Shown: positions 25,901 through 36,149 of the stretch, one piece after another
Layout: the number at the start of each line of letters is the position of its first letter
How positions within the stretch are numbered: the stretch's first letter is position 1
From: Nautilus pompilius
Lineage: Eukaryota; Mollusca; Cephalopoda; Nautilida; Nautilidae
Direction: 5' to 3'
DNA: 64,000 nucleotides
Assembly: GCA_018389105.1 (NCBI GenBank)
Contig: JACATO010002186.1
Coordinates: 2,928,501 to 2,992,500 of the forward strand
Translations under genes and position numbers: made by a program
Notes under the pieces: model-generated
What the model was told of the DNA's origin: nothing
The model's input: only the letters and a program-made list of their open reading frames with translations
Database searches by the model: none

Positions 25901-28900
25901 CCTCTATTTTATTCTCGGTGCATCATGTGAGAAATTATTGAAAAATCTCTTCCCCCAACTTTGTAGGTAGAAACTCTTGTGAAGCATTAATAATGTCTAG
26001 TAATGCAATAGTAGTACCTCGAATTACCACGTGATTAGTCTCACAACAGTGCTGGTGATGTTCAAGGAAGACAGGCAGATGAGCAACTTTCCTACCGATG
26101 GTAAAGTTAAAAGCTTTATCAGTTTGTTGAAGCAGAAGCACAGGAGGCGGCACACAGCAGTAAGTCAGAATGGATCATGTGTGCTGCATGCTTCCCGTGT
26201 TGTATTGCCTCCAGACTATATCTGCATACTTCATTATACATTTGTACTGCATAGTACTGAAAACTCAAATGCCTTTTTTTTCTTTCAATTTTTGTTCAGA
26301 AAGACATTTTGAAATCTGTGATGCTTTGGATGCTTCCACAACGATGTTTTAGGGAATGTCAACAACCCCATAGTAAGAGTGAATACCGGGCTTGTGAGGG
26401 GTGTGTTAAAAATATTGGTAAAAGTTTATAATTGAATGGATTAGTGAGGAGAAATAACTCAAATTATTGTCATTTTAAATTACACAAAAATGGCAATGTA
26501 CTTAGTCACAGGCAGCAATATAATCTCATTAATGGATAGATTACGTGGAAATCCACTTGGCTTGCAGGCACATTTTCCCTGATCTCCATAGTCATGAACA
26601 GTTTTATATTCACAAGCATCATGTACTCTATTTATTTACCAGATATGATATCCAGAGAAAGCAAAAAATACTAGAGAGTCAGCACCAGCAGTGTGGGGTT
26701 TGTTTTGAGGAGAAGTTGGGGTCAAGATTTCTCCAGATAGCCCAATGTGGACATGGCTTTTGCCAGGATTGTTTGTCAGCCTTTTGTGAAATGCACACAT
26801 CAGCAGGGACAGTCAGTGAAATCAAGTAAGTTCTGTGACCAGTAAAGGGAACATTTGTCTGCATTAAAGTTAACTCTTGAATCATCAAAATGCCAGGAAA
26901 TAAAGTTTTTACTGATTCTTTAATATGCTTATATAACAAAATAAATAAATATGTGCATTCAGTCAGTCTCAACTCTCTTCACACACACACACACCTTGCT
27001 TTTTGATAACTCTGTTCAGTTCCTTGTAATGTTTCAAATAACGATTCAATCATTTTCTGTCTAGTCTGCAGTGATCTTTCTAGCTTTCTTTCAAAGAGCT
27101 TAGATGGCTGTTTGAAATGTTTGTTGGTGGTTAAGTGACTAACAATAAATGGAACAATAGAGCTCATATCAGTATTTGTGTACCTCAAATATTACTGACA
27201 AAATATGTTATAACTAGAACAACATTTTAATGTCCTTGTTACCAGCTGAAAACAGTGCTTTTGCTTTGATGACACTTTCTTGTGTTGCTGTAAAGAATGT
27301 AAAAATCCAGCTGAGGGAAGTACCTTGCATACTCAAGTAGAGAGAACCTTTTCTATAAGGCTTTCTAGTACACCTTTATGAATGATGTTTTCTATCAGAC
27401 AATGACTGTGTTAAATTTTCCATTAATCCAGTTGTCCAGAACACAAATGTCAAAGTAGCATACCTGCCAGTATCTTGAAATGCTGCTTGTCAGCTGAGCT
27501 TTACCAGAGATGGGAAGTTTTAACATTCCAGGTTGGTGACACTTCATTGATTTTGATGTAATTACTTTTTCTACCCTCACTTTCAAAAGAGCCAAAAAAT
27601 CCACAAGATTTGTTTCCAAAGTATATGTTAAACATTCTTTGTGCGCACATTATTTTCTGGTGTGCCAACTAAATCAAACCTGTTTTTAGTTAAGAGAATA
27701 ACTTGCATATCATCATGTAACTTGAAAAAGTTTGCTATTACCTGGCTTTAATTAAAACCTACCTCCTCTCAACAGAAATGTCTGGATAGGATGAATGACA
27801 TTATATACTGTCCCCGATGTAACTCACCTGTAATTAAGGAGCCTGAGGAAAGTTTACATCTGGGCCACTGCATGGTCTGTTACTTTTCTTTTTGTACTGA
27901 ATGCAGAGACAATTGGCACCAGGTAAGATATTCTTCACACACAGGATTGTAATAGCCTATGGTCTAAAAACAAATTTCTTTTCTAAAGTTGCTGGATATA
28001 TTTACTTCTTGATTATTTTATGTTGTCTTAAATATGAAAGAATAACTGTTTTTTTTTTAAACTTGGCGAGTTACCTTCCTCATACTAATTGTAGTGGATT
28101 TTCTTTGAGTACAGTACTACTTATTTAAAACAAAAATGAACATTGTTTCTTCTCTGTAACAGTAAAGGATAATGATGATTGCTAGTTTGGTTCTCTTAGG
28201 ACAAAACTGCTTTACTTTGTTTTTGGGGGAGTTTAAACATTTTCACAGACAGCATGTACTGTTATTAGCAATGTTTCCCCTTTAAGGGTGAAAACTGTGA
28301 GACTTTGGAAGAAAAACTTGAAAAGATTACAAAAAGCACTTCATCTGATCCGGCATCATCCACTGATGACTCTGAAGCATTAGTGCTCATGCGACTGAAA
28401 CAAGAAAAAAAAAGTCTACACTTCATCAAGAAGTTTACGAGACAGTGTCCAAACTGCAGTATTCCTATTCGCAGAACTGAGGGGTAAGTATCAGCTACTG
28501 TACTCTCAGGAAGACTAGTATTCACACAAATCAAAAGATGTCAACAAAAATTGTGTTGCTTACTGTATAAGTGTTATAATGTTGACCAATCAGATAAAAG
28601 GTGAGCTGGCTTTTGACCACACAGTTGCTATTGGTTCATAACCAGACAATTTTTAATCAGTAAGAATACTATTAGCTCATCTGTCATGGACCTGATCACT
28701 GTACTGGCCAAAAAAACAAAACAAAACTTGTTCTTTAGTTTATAAGAAAAATTAGTTGAGTACAAGTAAAGGGTGATGCCACAATACATGGACATACATA
28801 TGTGAATGTTATTCTAAAAGGCTTACAGAATTTCTCCTCACTGACATCAAAGAGGATTGAAACTTGAAGGGACTCTGGCCTCTTAATAATGTGTAGTGGT

Positions 28901-30683
28901 TTCATACTGAGATTATATAACTTTGACAGGAATCAAAAGTATGTACTAAAGTCTACTGGATCATCAAATGTAAATCCATATCACCTTTTTTTACTTAGTT
29001 GCATTGCTGCATATAAGGTGGAGAACAAAAATCTTTTGTTCTGCTTTCAGGCGTTTCGGGGGCGGAGGGTTTATGAACGGCCTTTAAATGTAAACTAGAA
29101 TCATGTAATTTCTTTCTACCAGATGCAACCTGATGACATGCAGTCATTGTGGCCATAAAATGTGTTGGGGATGTGGCTGTGAAATTTCAACATATGACCA
29201 CATTTCTACCTGCAAAAAGGTTGGACCAGAGAATGACACACCTTATGTACCACTTCCATTTGTACCAATCCATTTACAGAAGCAAGAAGAACCTGAGGTA
29301 TGTTCTGTGTAGGTAGTTAAATTGTCATCATGTATGTACTGCACATTGGGCAGAAGATTCTTTGCATGCACTGTTACCTGCACTATCTGCTTTTTGCAAC
29401 TTTCGGTCATATTTTACTAATATCATTGAAGATGCTGTATACAATACAATGCATATCCATGTAGTAACTCTTTTCAGACTCTGTTAAGAAATGTTGTCAG
29501 GTGGTTATTCTGTCACTCCATCAAATTGGCTAATACCAGTTTTCTTTCCTTCATAGATAAGTCTAGATAAACTACAGCAATCATAAAACTGCTGCATTGC
29601 TGTCTACAGTACTTTCAATCTCAAATTAATGAACTGTTTATGCATTGTCATTGAAATACTTTGTGGGATGATTTTCTGGATAACTGGGGTATTAAAATAG
29701 TTTTTCAGCACATTTGAAACAAACTGTTAACGTTATTGTCAGTCCTGGTGTTACAGCACACTCAATTCAGAATTTCATTTTTGATAGCACAAGTTCATAT
29801 TCAGCTCACTTTCAAGTCCTGGCCAACACAAATGTCAAGATGCTCAGCTGTTCTCTGATTGAATAATATGGTATGCACTTCTGAGAAACTACCAAGATGA
29901 ATACTCATCAGTTATGATTTGTTTGGCCTTTACTCCCATCTGTACAGTATTAAGTCTATGACATGTGGCAAGTTGAGTTAACACACATTCTTCCACCTAG
30001 CTCTGCAGCCACGATTTGCCTTTGTAGTCTGTAACACATCCTTTGCTTTACACCAGTCTTTAACGCATCTGTTGTTGACATCATTTCCTGTATACAGCCA
30101 TTTTCTCCAGAATACTCAACAACTTCCATGACTTTATGGGAAGCATTTTAAGATGAGGCAGAAGATTTGTTGGGGTAATTGGTGAGCATGCATTTGTAAT
30201 TGATTGGATAATTTTGTATGCTCATTTTTTATTGTTTCATTAAAGTAATTTCAATGACTATCCATAAGTAGACTCTTTCCCCTTGGAAGGCCAGCATTGA
30301 CACATGCTGAAAAAAATTCCCTTCCATAGTATTCTTAACATTCTGCACATCACCTCACTACTATTATCAACAATGAAAGTACAGTAGATGCTGGAAATAT
30401 AGGATCAGTCTGGTAGCATTCTATTCTCAGGCATTAATTACACAAAAATTTATCATTTTAGGCTGCAAAGCAAATGCAAAAAGCCCTTCAGAATGGCAAA
30501 GCAACAAAGGCTGATCTTGTACAGTGTCCATCCTGTCACCATGAAAACCTGAAGCTCAATAAGAACAATCACATCCAGTGCTGGTGTTGTAAGACTAACT
30601 TCTGTGCCAGCTGTCGGAAAAGTATCGGGAAGATGGTGAGCCAGCACTACATGGGCAGAAGTCAATGTAAACAGCATTCGTAA
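22996..30683 (+). CDS. RNF14: RWD-RBR E3 ubiquitin ligase, RNF14-like, complete (541 aa)
   Basis: RBR (RING-in-between-RING) ubiquitin ligase. It takes ubiquitin from an E2 on RING1 and passes it through a cysteine on RING2. Exons: 22996-23034, 23168-23251, 23572-23692, 24456-24690, 25242-25364, 26643-26825, 27432-27531, 27776-27922, 28287-28483, 29123-29297, 30462-30683; all phases fit (1626 nt). RWD domain ~11-170, starting with 'DELLALQSIYD' and holding the YPSDSSPSF signature. RING1 from C218: CGVC, CGH, CQDC, and the last pair CPEHKC supplied by the short exon at 27432. IBR ~296-350 (YCPRC, CMVC, CTEC). RING2 CPNC, then the catalytic position EGC (about C411), CSHC, CWGC. An extra Cys/His module (about 490-541: CPSC, CWCC, CASC, CKQH) follows, which vertebrate RNF14 lacks. 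The symbol is by family; orthology is inferred. Confidence 0.88.
25783..26409. mobile_element. TTAA-bounded inverted-repeat element (piggyBac-type) in RNF14 intron 5
   Basis: TTAA at 25783 is followed by 'cacgcccctcatgagccggg'. The other end, reverse-complemented, reads TTAA 'cacacccctcacaagcccgg' (26406-26409 is the right TTAA). Sixteen of these 20 positions match, and weaker similarity runs further in. Termini starting with CAC after TTAA are known among piggyBac relatives. The 627-bp interior has no recognisable transposase, so it is probably non-autonomous. Confidence 0.65.
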
Positions 30684-30814
30684 TTTACAATATCTGAATA
30701 CAGAAATTTTTTTCCATTTTGAAGAGTATTTAGGTTTGTTTATAAATCTCTTCTTTCTGGTCCACTGATTTCCATTTATGCACCAATGGCTGTGAACATT
30801 GAATTGCTAAGATC

Positions 30815-31030
30815 AAATGGGATGCTTTGGCATCCCTAACTCTGGTCGTTTTACGGCCAGCTACATGAGGTGCTTTGGCGCCTCAACCCGGCCATTTTGG
30901 CCTGCACCAGGAACTTGCTCCACTAGAGGTTTCGGCCTCTCCCACACCCTTCTCTTCAGAGATTCACATGCATACACGAACTTTACACTTGCACATACAC
31001 ACATTACACCACACAAAAAAAATTTTAAAA
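30815..31030 (+). repeat. tandem micro-hairpin repeat, copy A
   Basis: Five short stem-loops in a row: 30819-30836 (GGGATGC, loop TTTG, GCATCCC, perfect), 30842-30860 (CTGGTCG, loop TTTTA, CGGCCAG, one G-U), 30866-30885 (TGAGGTGC, loop TTTG, GCGCCTCA, one G-U), 30890-30902 (GGCCA, loop TTT, TGGCC) and 30925-30940 (AGAGG, hexaloop, CCTCT). A conserved 'ccacacccttctcttcagag' follows, then a CA-rich tract and an A-rich end near 31030. It lies about 130 bp after the RNF14 stop, possibly inside its 3' UTR. A diverged copy sits inverted near 34.5 kb. Confidence 0.65.
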
Positions 31031-31192
31031 AAGATCAATATTATCATATCAAAAACAGGAACATAAATTCCAAGTATGGCCAAGAAATATCACTGTAGAT
31101 CATTTTTTATGGTAAATATTGTTCTTGCACTTGATCTGCAGGTAAAATGAATTTTTAAAGTTATAGGATAGAAGATCAGCTCAATTTGTATA

Positions 31193-31198
31193 AATAAA
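31193..31198 (+). terminator. candidate polyadenylation signal of the RNF14-like gene
   Basis: An AATAAA about 510 bp beyond the stop codon. If used, the micro-hairpin repeat at 30815-31030 would be part of the 3' UTR. Confidence 0.35.
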
Positions 31199-34100
31199 GT
31201 AGCTGTTTCAATTTCAGTGACATTTGAAATAGACTTGGTGGAAAGTATTATAGAACATACTTTAAAAAAATTTAATTTCAGACTCATGCTGGACAAACCA
31301 TGATTTTACTCAAAATGTAGACCCCCCCACACAAATACTGAAATGTCACAGTTATCATCACTACATTTTCCTCTTGCATGTTGTTGCAGGTGTGTCTGCC
31401 TTGCTCATCCACTTGCAAGATATAAATGATCTGACTTCGCTAATTTCAGGAACCTTTAGCATTTTCCAGAGAAGCTATCATTCTTCTATTCAGAAAAGCT
31501 TTACAGCATTTCCCATGGTAGTATATTTTTGGTATTTCATTTAGAGTATGCAAAAAGTATTCAAAGTTCTGAATTTTCACAGCCTTTAGAGGTAAATACC
31601 AAGAACCAGTCCTTTTAGTGAGGTAAGCTCTTTGACAAACACCTGTTTCAAACTCCATTCTAGGGTGTTTTCCTGGAAAAACATTTTCATTTTCAGAATC
31701 TATAACAGCTGTAATGTTTTGGGTTTAATGCTTAGCAGATACATGCATACTTTTATTTACAATACTGAACCAAAAATCAATCCTATTAAAAGTTTTCCAT
31801 GTTATCAATGACAAATTTGTCAGATAGTCAAATTCACTGCCAAACCAAATATTTGTAACATTAAATATTAGTTTAGTAACTTTGTTTATCCACCAGAATT
31901 GAGTGATGAGTATTAAACATAGTCAACAGTATAGTTCAGGAAAAGTCAGATCACCTAGTGGTACAGTATTTGACTTTCTGTAAAATTGTAAAGATTCAAG
32001 TGTCAGTTATATAGGAAGCCTTGCAAAAGCCCATTTGTTTTGAATGAACATTTTTCTTACTCCTTATTTCCTGCATAAAGATAGTAAATCATGACATCTG
32101 TAAGAGATATGCAGTCTTGCACCAGTAACCTAAGACACTGACAAAGACAGGTTTGTCATGTTTAATTATGTATCCCAGTTCATTCTAAATTGTTTGAGGG
32201 GAGTCATCAGACTTGCCAACTCTCCCAATTTAGATGAGAGTCTACCGATTTGTGTAACTATAATTAACTTTTTTGTACATTCAAAATTTCCTGGTAAATG
32301 TCAGCCAGTTGTTTGCTCGCTATATCAAAACCAGTTCAGTAAAAACATGATTTATACCAGAAATCGGGCTTCACTTTCTTCTTGGCCAATGGAAACCGAT
32401 TATACAAATAAGATAACCAATTGTATTTATCATTCTAAATCTAGCATGGTTGTTCATGTGATTACTCAAAATGGCTTCTTTGGCAACTAGGCGAAGTGAA
32501 AATGCTACGAGGTACATTCCAGACATCTTGGGAAACAGAATTTCCCTGGTTGGCCAAATGTACTTAGAAAACAGATGTATTTTGCAAGGTTAGGCCTATT
32601 TTATTTTACATTGACATTTATGAAATGCTTTAATTCTTCAACTTATTATGTTGTATCCATAACTAAGTTTGTTTTCATTTAAACAGGCCAGGCTAGGAGA
32701 ACCCCTGCCCAGATTCTAAATTATTCATTGTTTAGTAAGATTAAAATTCTTATGTTATTTTCAATAATTGCTCTCTTTCATTTTCATTTGTTTGCTACAG
32801 TAAATTATTTTCAAAACATGTTCTGTATTTGTGATTGAAATGTAATGATATAGTTTATTAAATAGTGTCAGTCATTACAATAAAATTTGATAACTGTTTT
32901 CACTTGTTCATTTAATATTTCCAATCAACATAGGTGTATGAGGTCTTCAAAAACAAACTAATTCATCAACTACATATGAGGACATCCAAAGAAATTACTC
33001 CCCAACTGGTATTATATATATGTACATTTGGTACCTCAAAACTGTTTTAAGATTGTCTGAAACTTACAAAAATGATGATATCTTGATACCTGCAGAATTG
33101 AAAAAAATGATAAAAAAGAGAATGAAGGGGATTTTCAAATTGATGGGCTTTAAACCAGTTTTGCTTGCCAGTTGTGCAAAATCTCCCCCCATTAGAATTT
33201 TGAAAAGCTGGCAATATGAGTCATGCTTGGTCCAGAATTTAAGTTTGGAGAGGTGGACCTTTCCTAACTTAGATAGGATCCATGCCATAAAAGCAGAAGG
33301 CACTAGCCTGAGTGCCAAAACACGGGCCATAAGAAAAAACTGAGATAGGTAGCTTGTATGTTCACCCAACCTTTCTAAGAAAAGTGACAGGGACTGTCTT
33401 TAGTTAACACACTAGCCAAAGTTACATCTAAAATCATTGGTGATCATTGCAGAGAACCTGGCCTATATGTTCCACAAACAGGAGAATGGTGTAGAAATAG
33501 CAATAACCAATACTCTTCCTGTTCTGTAGGATATTTTGTTGGTTGGTTTTTAATTTTTTTGCTAAACTCAAGCTGTATGAGAACACATCTGGTACCTAAA
33601 TTAACAAAACCAAAACAGAGCATGGCTAAACTTTCTCCAGAAAGTACAACACAACCCTGACTATTAGGTGGGTTAAGGAAAGAATGGAAATTTTGAGTAG
33701 ATAGTTGAAGATATAGAAAGACTAGCAGACCTGTAACCTTAGCTTTGTCTGTAATATCATAGGAGATAACGGTCATAAGAAAAAAATGGCAAATACTTTT
33801 CTCCCATCAGGTAGCCAAAGCTTTTAATACAGATAAGGGTTAGCCACCCTATTTGGTACACCTAGAATCTACCAAAAACTTAGCAATAACCTTAAAAGAT
33901 TCCATAAAACTAGGATGGAAGTGTAACTCTCACAGGAAACAGTTAAAATAAATGACATAAATATACCTATACACTATCACAATGTGACTGATACCTCCAC
34001 TTAACTCTCAACAGCTAACATTAGCCTATGGCCATACCTCAACATCCACTGGAAAATTATTCAATTTGTACTCCCTATAAGAGAAAATATACATGAACTG

Positions 34101-34480
34101 ATAGCTTTCCCCAAGTCATTTACAGTATCTCTACCTGCCTACGGTATAAAGATCTGAGATCTAGTCAAAATTTTGCAGCCCAGACTTAATCTATACTGAC
34201 ATGTCTCTGGGTTCATCCCTAATAATAAAATGGATTGTCTTTCAAACTTCCTGGCTGCCTTTGCTCTGCAGATGATTTGGGGTAGCTGTGGGGTTTTAGA
34301 GGACAACAAATCCATTCCAATCAAACTATATGCAAGACGTTCAAGAGTTCTAGCATGCTTGACAGGCAAACATTTTGAATACATTGTTAATTAACCAGAT
34401 ATTAGAACACCTTTAAGGCAAACCCCCCCCCCACTCATTTCGCACATTCAAATGCACTTCCAGGAACTTCACACTTCACT
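31199..34480. other. gene-poor intergenic DNA
   Basis: AT-rich. A minus-strand 70-codon frame at 31446-31658 ('YYHGKCCKAFLNRR') resembles Cys-containing parts of unclassified transposon proteins, but is too short to assign. A weak tRNA-like head is at about 31955-32010. A plus-strand 107-codon frame at 33020-33343 matches no family I know. No spliced gene was found. Confidence 0.4.
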
Positions 34481-34494
34481 CAACTTTTTTTTTT

Positions 34495-34635
34495 CTTTTT
34501 GTGTGGTGCTTGCGTATGGGTGTGTGTGTGCGCGTGTTTATCTCTGAGGAGAAGGGTGTGGAGCAAGGGTGCCAAAGCACCTTGTGTAACTGGCTGCCAA
34601 GGCAGCCAGGGTTAGGGGCGTAAGCACCCCATGTT
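34495..34635 (-). repeat. tandem micro-hairpin repeat, copy B (inverted)
   Basis: On the minus strand this reads like copy A at 30.8 kb in the same order: hairpin 1 (GGGGTGC, loop TTAC, GCCCC), hairpin 2 (CTGGCTGC, loop CTTG, GCAGCCAG; 34590-34609, perfect 8-bp stem), hairpin 3 (AAGGTGC, loop TTTG, GCACCCTT; 34566-34583). Then come 'ccacacccttctcctcagag', a CA-rich tract and an A-rich end. Hairpins 4 and 5 of copy A are missing. Confidence 0.65.
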
Positions 34636-34639
34636 TGTG

Positions 34640-36149
34640 TGTTAGTCATCACTTCCCCAGCCAAAAAAAATAATCTTGGGAAAAGACTTAGGAGCAGCCA
34701 GAATTTAATTGTAAACGCCTGGAGAGGTCACAGAGATAAAAGCCAAATTTTTTTTTTTGTCCTTTAACTGATTTTCCATTACAGCTCAGGGGGACAAACA
34801 ATTCTGTTCTGAGGAAAGCACTTGGATAATTTGCATCCTTCCTGCCTACAGGAAGAAGCTGGGTGGCCAGCTCCCTCTTCAGGCTGAATGTGGAACCAAG
34901 CGACTTTACTCTACAGATAGGAATTTTCTAGCTATAGTAAAACTTAAGCACACTCAGAAATTTTTTTTTTTTAGGTTGAGATGCATTGGTATATGGTGTT
35001 GCTTGTGGTGGTCACATGGAGAGGGTTGATGAAAGGGACTACTCATTGTAAAATTTATTTGGGGTTTCAGTGTGATGGGGTGTGAAGGGTAAAATTATAC
35101 TTCTCGCCAGATTTTGTGCAGTTATGTCTGCTCTGTCCTGAGTGTAGTGCCTGCAATCATTAATAGTTTACTAAAATGTTCTTTGAGGAGGTGAACCAAA
35201 GCAGTGAGAATGATGTATTTATGAGATTAGATTTTCCTTTAATTGAACAATGCACAAAAGTTCTATTTTATTGTGTTTTTGTTCCAGTAGTTTTATAAAT
35301 TTAAAGCAGGGCCTATCTGTATTTCTAATATTTCGTATCTTGTGTAGTTTGTACACCATATTGTGCATCTGCCTGTGTGTTGTATAACAGTGCTCTCATT
35401 TAAATTTAAAGTCAACTACAGACTATATACAAGACTAGAAATATTTGGTGCTGTCTGCATAGGAAATCCCTTTACATCTTGATGTATTAGTGATAGAGTA
35501 GAGTAGCTCCAGTCGCAGGCAGAACAGAGGCATTGACAGTAGATACCCTTGTTAGAGCAAGTGATAGAGAACAGTCATGAGGTGTAGCTGTTGATATAAG
35601 CAGAGAGGTTGATGTGTTGATATATAACAATTTAATTCATGTAGGTTGATGCAAAAGGCTTGTCAGTGATCAAGCAATACAATCCAATCCTCAAACAGCT
35701 ATTTTTCTGCCTGGTGTAATGCATGTAGAACAGCAGTTGAAGAAAGAGTAAAGTAGATAGTATTTTGGAGAGAATCTTGTTATCTGTGTTTAGAAGAAAT
35801 ATGGGTTGTCAGTCAGTCACTTCTTGCTATTAGTTTAATGGGCTACAAAAACTTAGTAGGTCCAAGATATTTGTATTTTTTGTTTTGTTTTTTTTTTAGG
35901 AGACTGCTATTAGATATTTCTATTTGTTTTATTATCTGATGCTCATTACTTAGTGTGTGGTATTATTTACTTTTAAGTGCAGTTTAATTAGGGTGACAGT
36001 TGCTAAAGTGTGTTTGCAAATATTGCTGTATTCCTGTGTCCTGTTAATGTACTTTTAAAGCCAGGTAGAAAATTCTTTATATGATGAGTTTGTTTCATTT
36101 TTAAAGTACTTCTTAAAGATTCGCAATTATTTAGTTTGTTTAAATAGGC
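34640..36149. other. intergenic DNA, no feature recognised
   Basis: About 1.5 kb of AT-rich sequence with homopolymer runs. No exon-like frame with splice sites, RNA gene or element end was identified. Confidence 0.4.

Noticed and set aside
26826-27775. Apparent missing RING1 end in the RNF14-like gene
   Set aside because: Exons 6 and 8 are out of phase, which first suggested a lost exon. A 100-nt exon at 27432-27531 restores the frame and the CPEHKC ligands.
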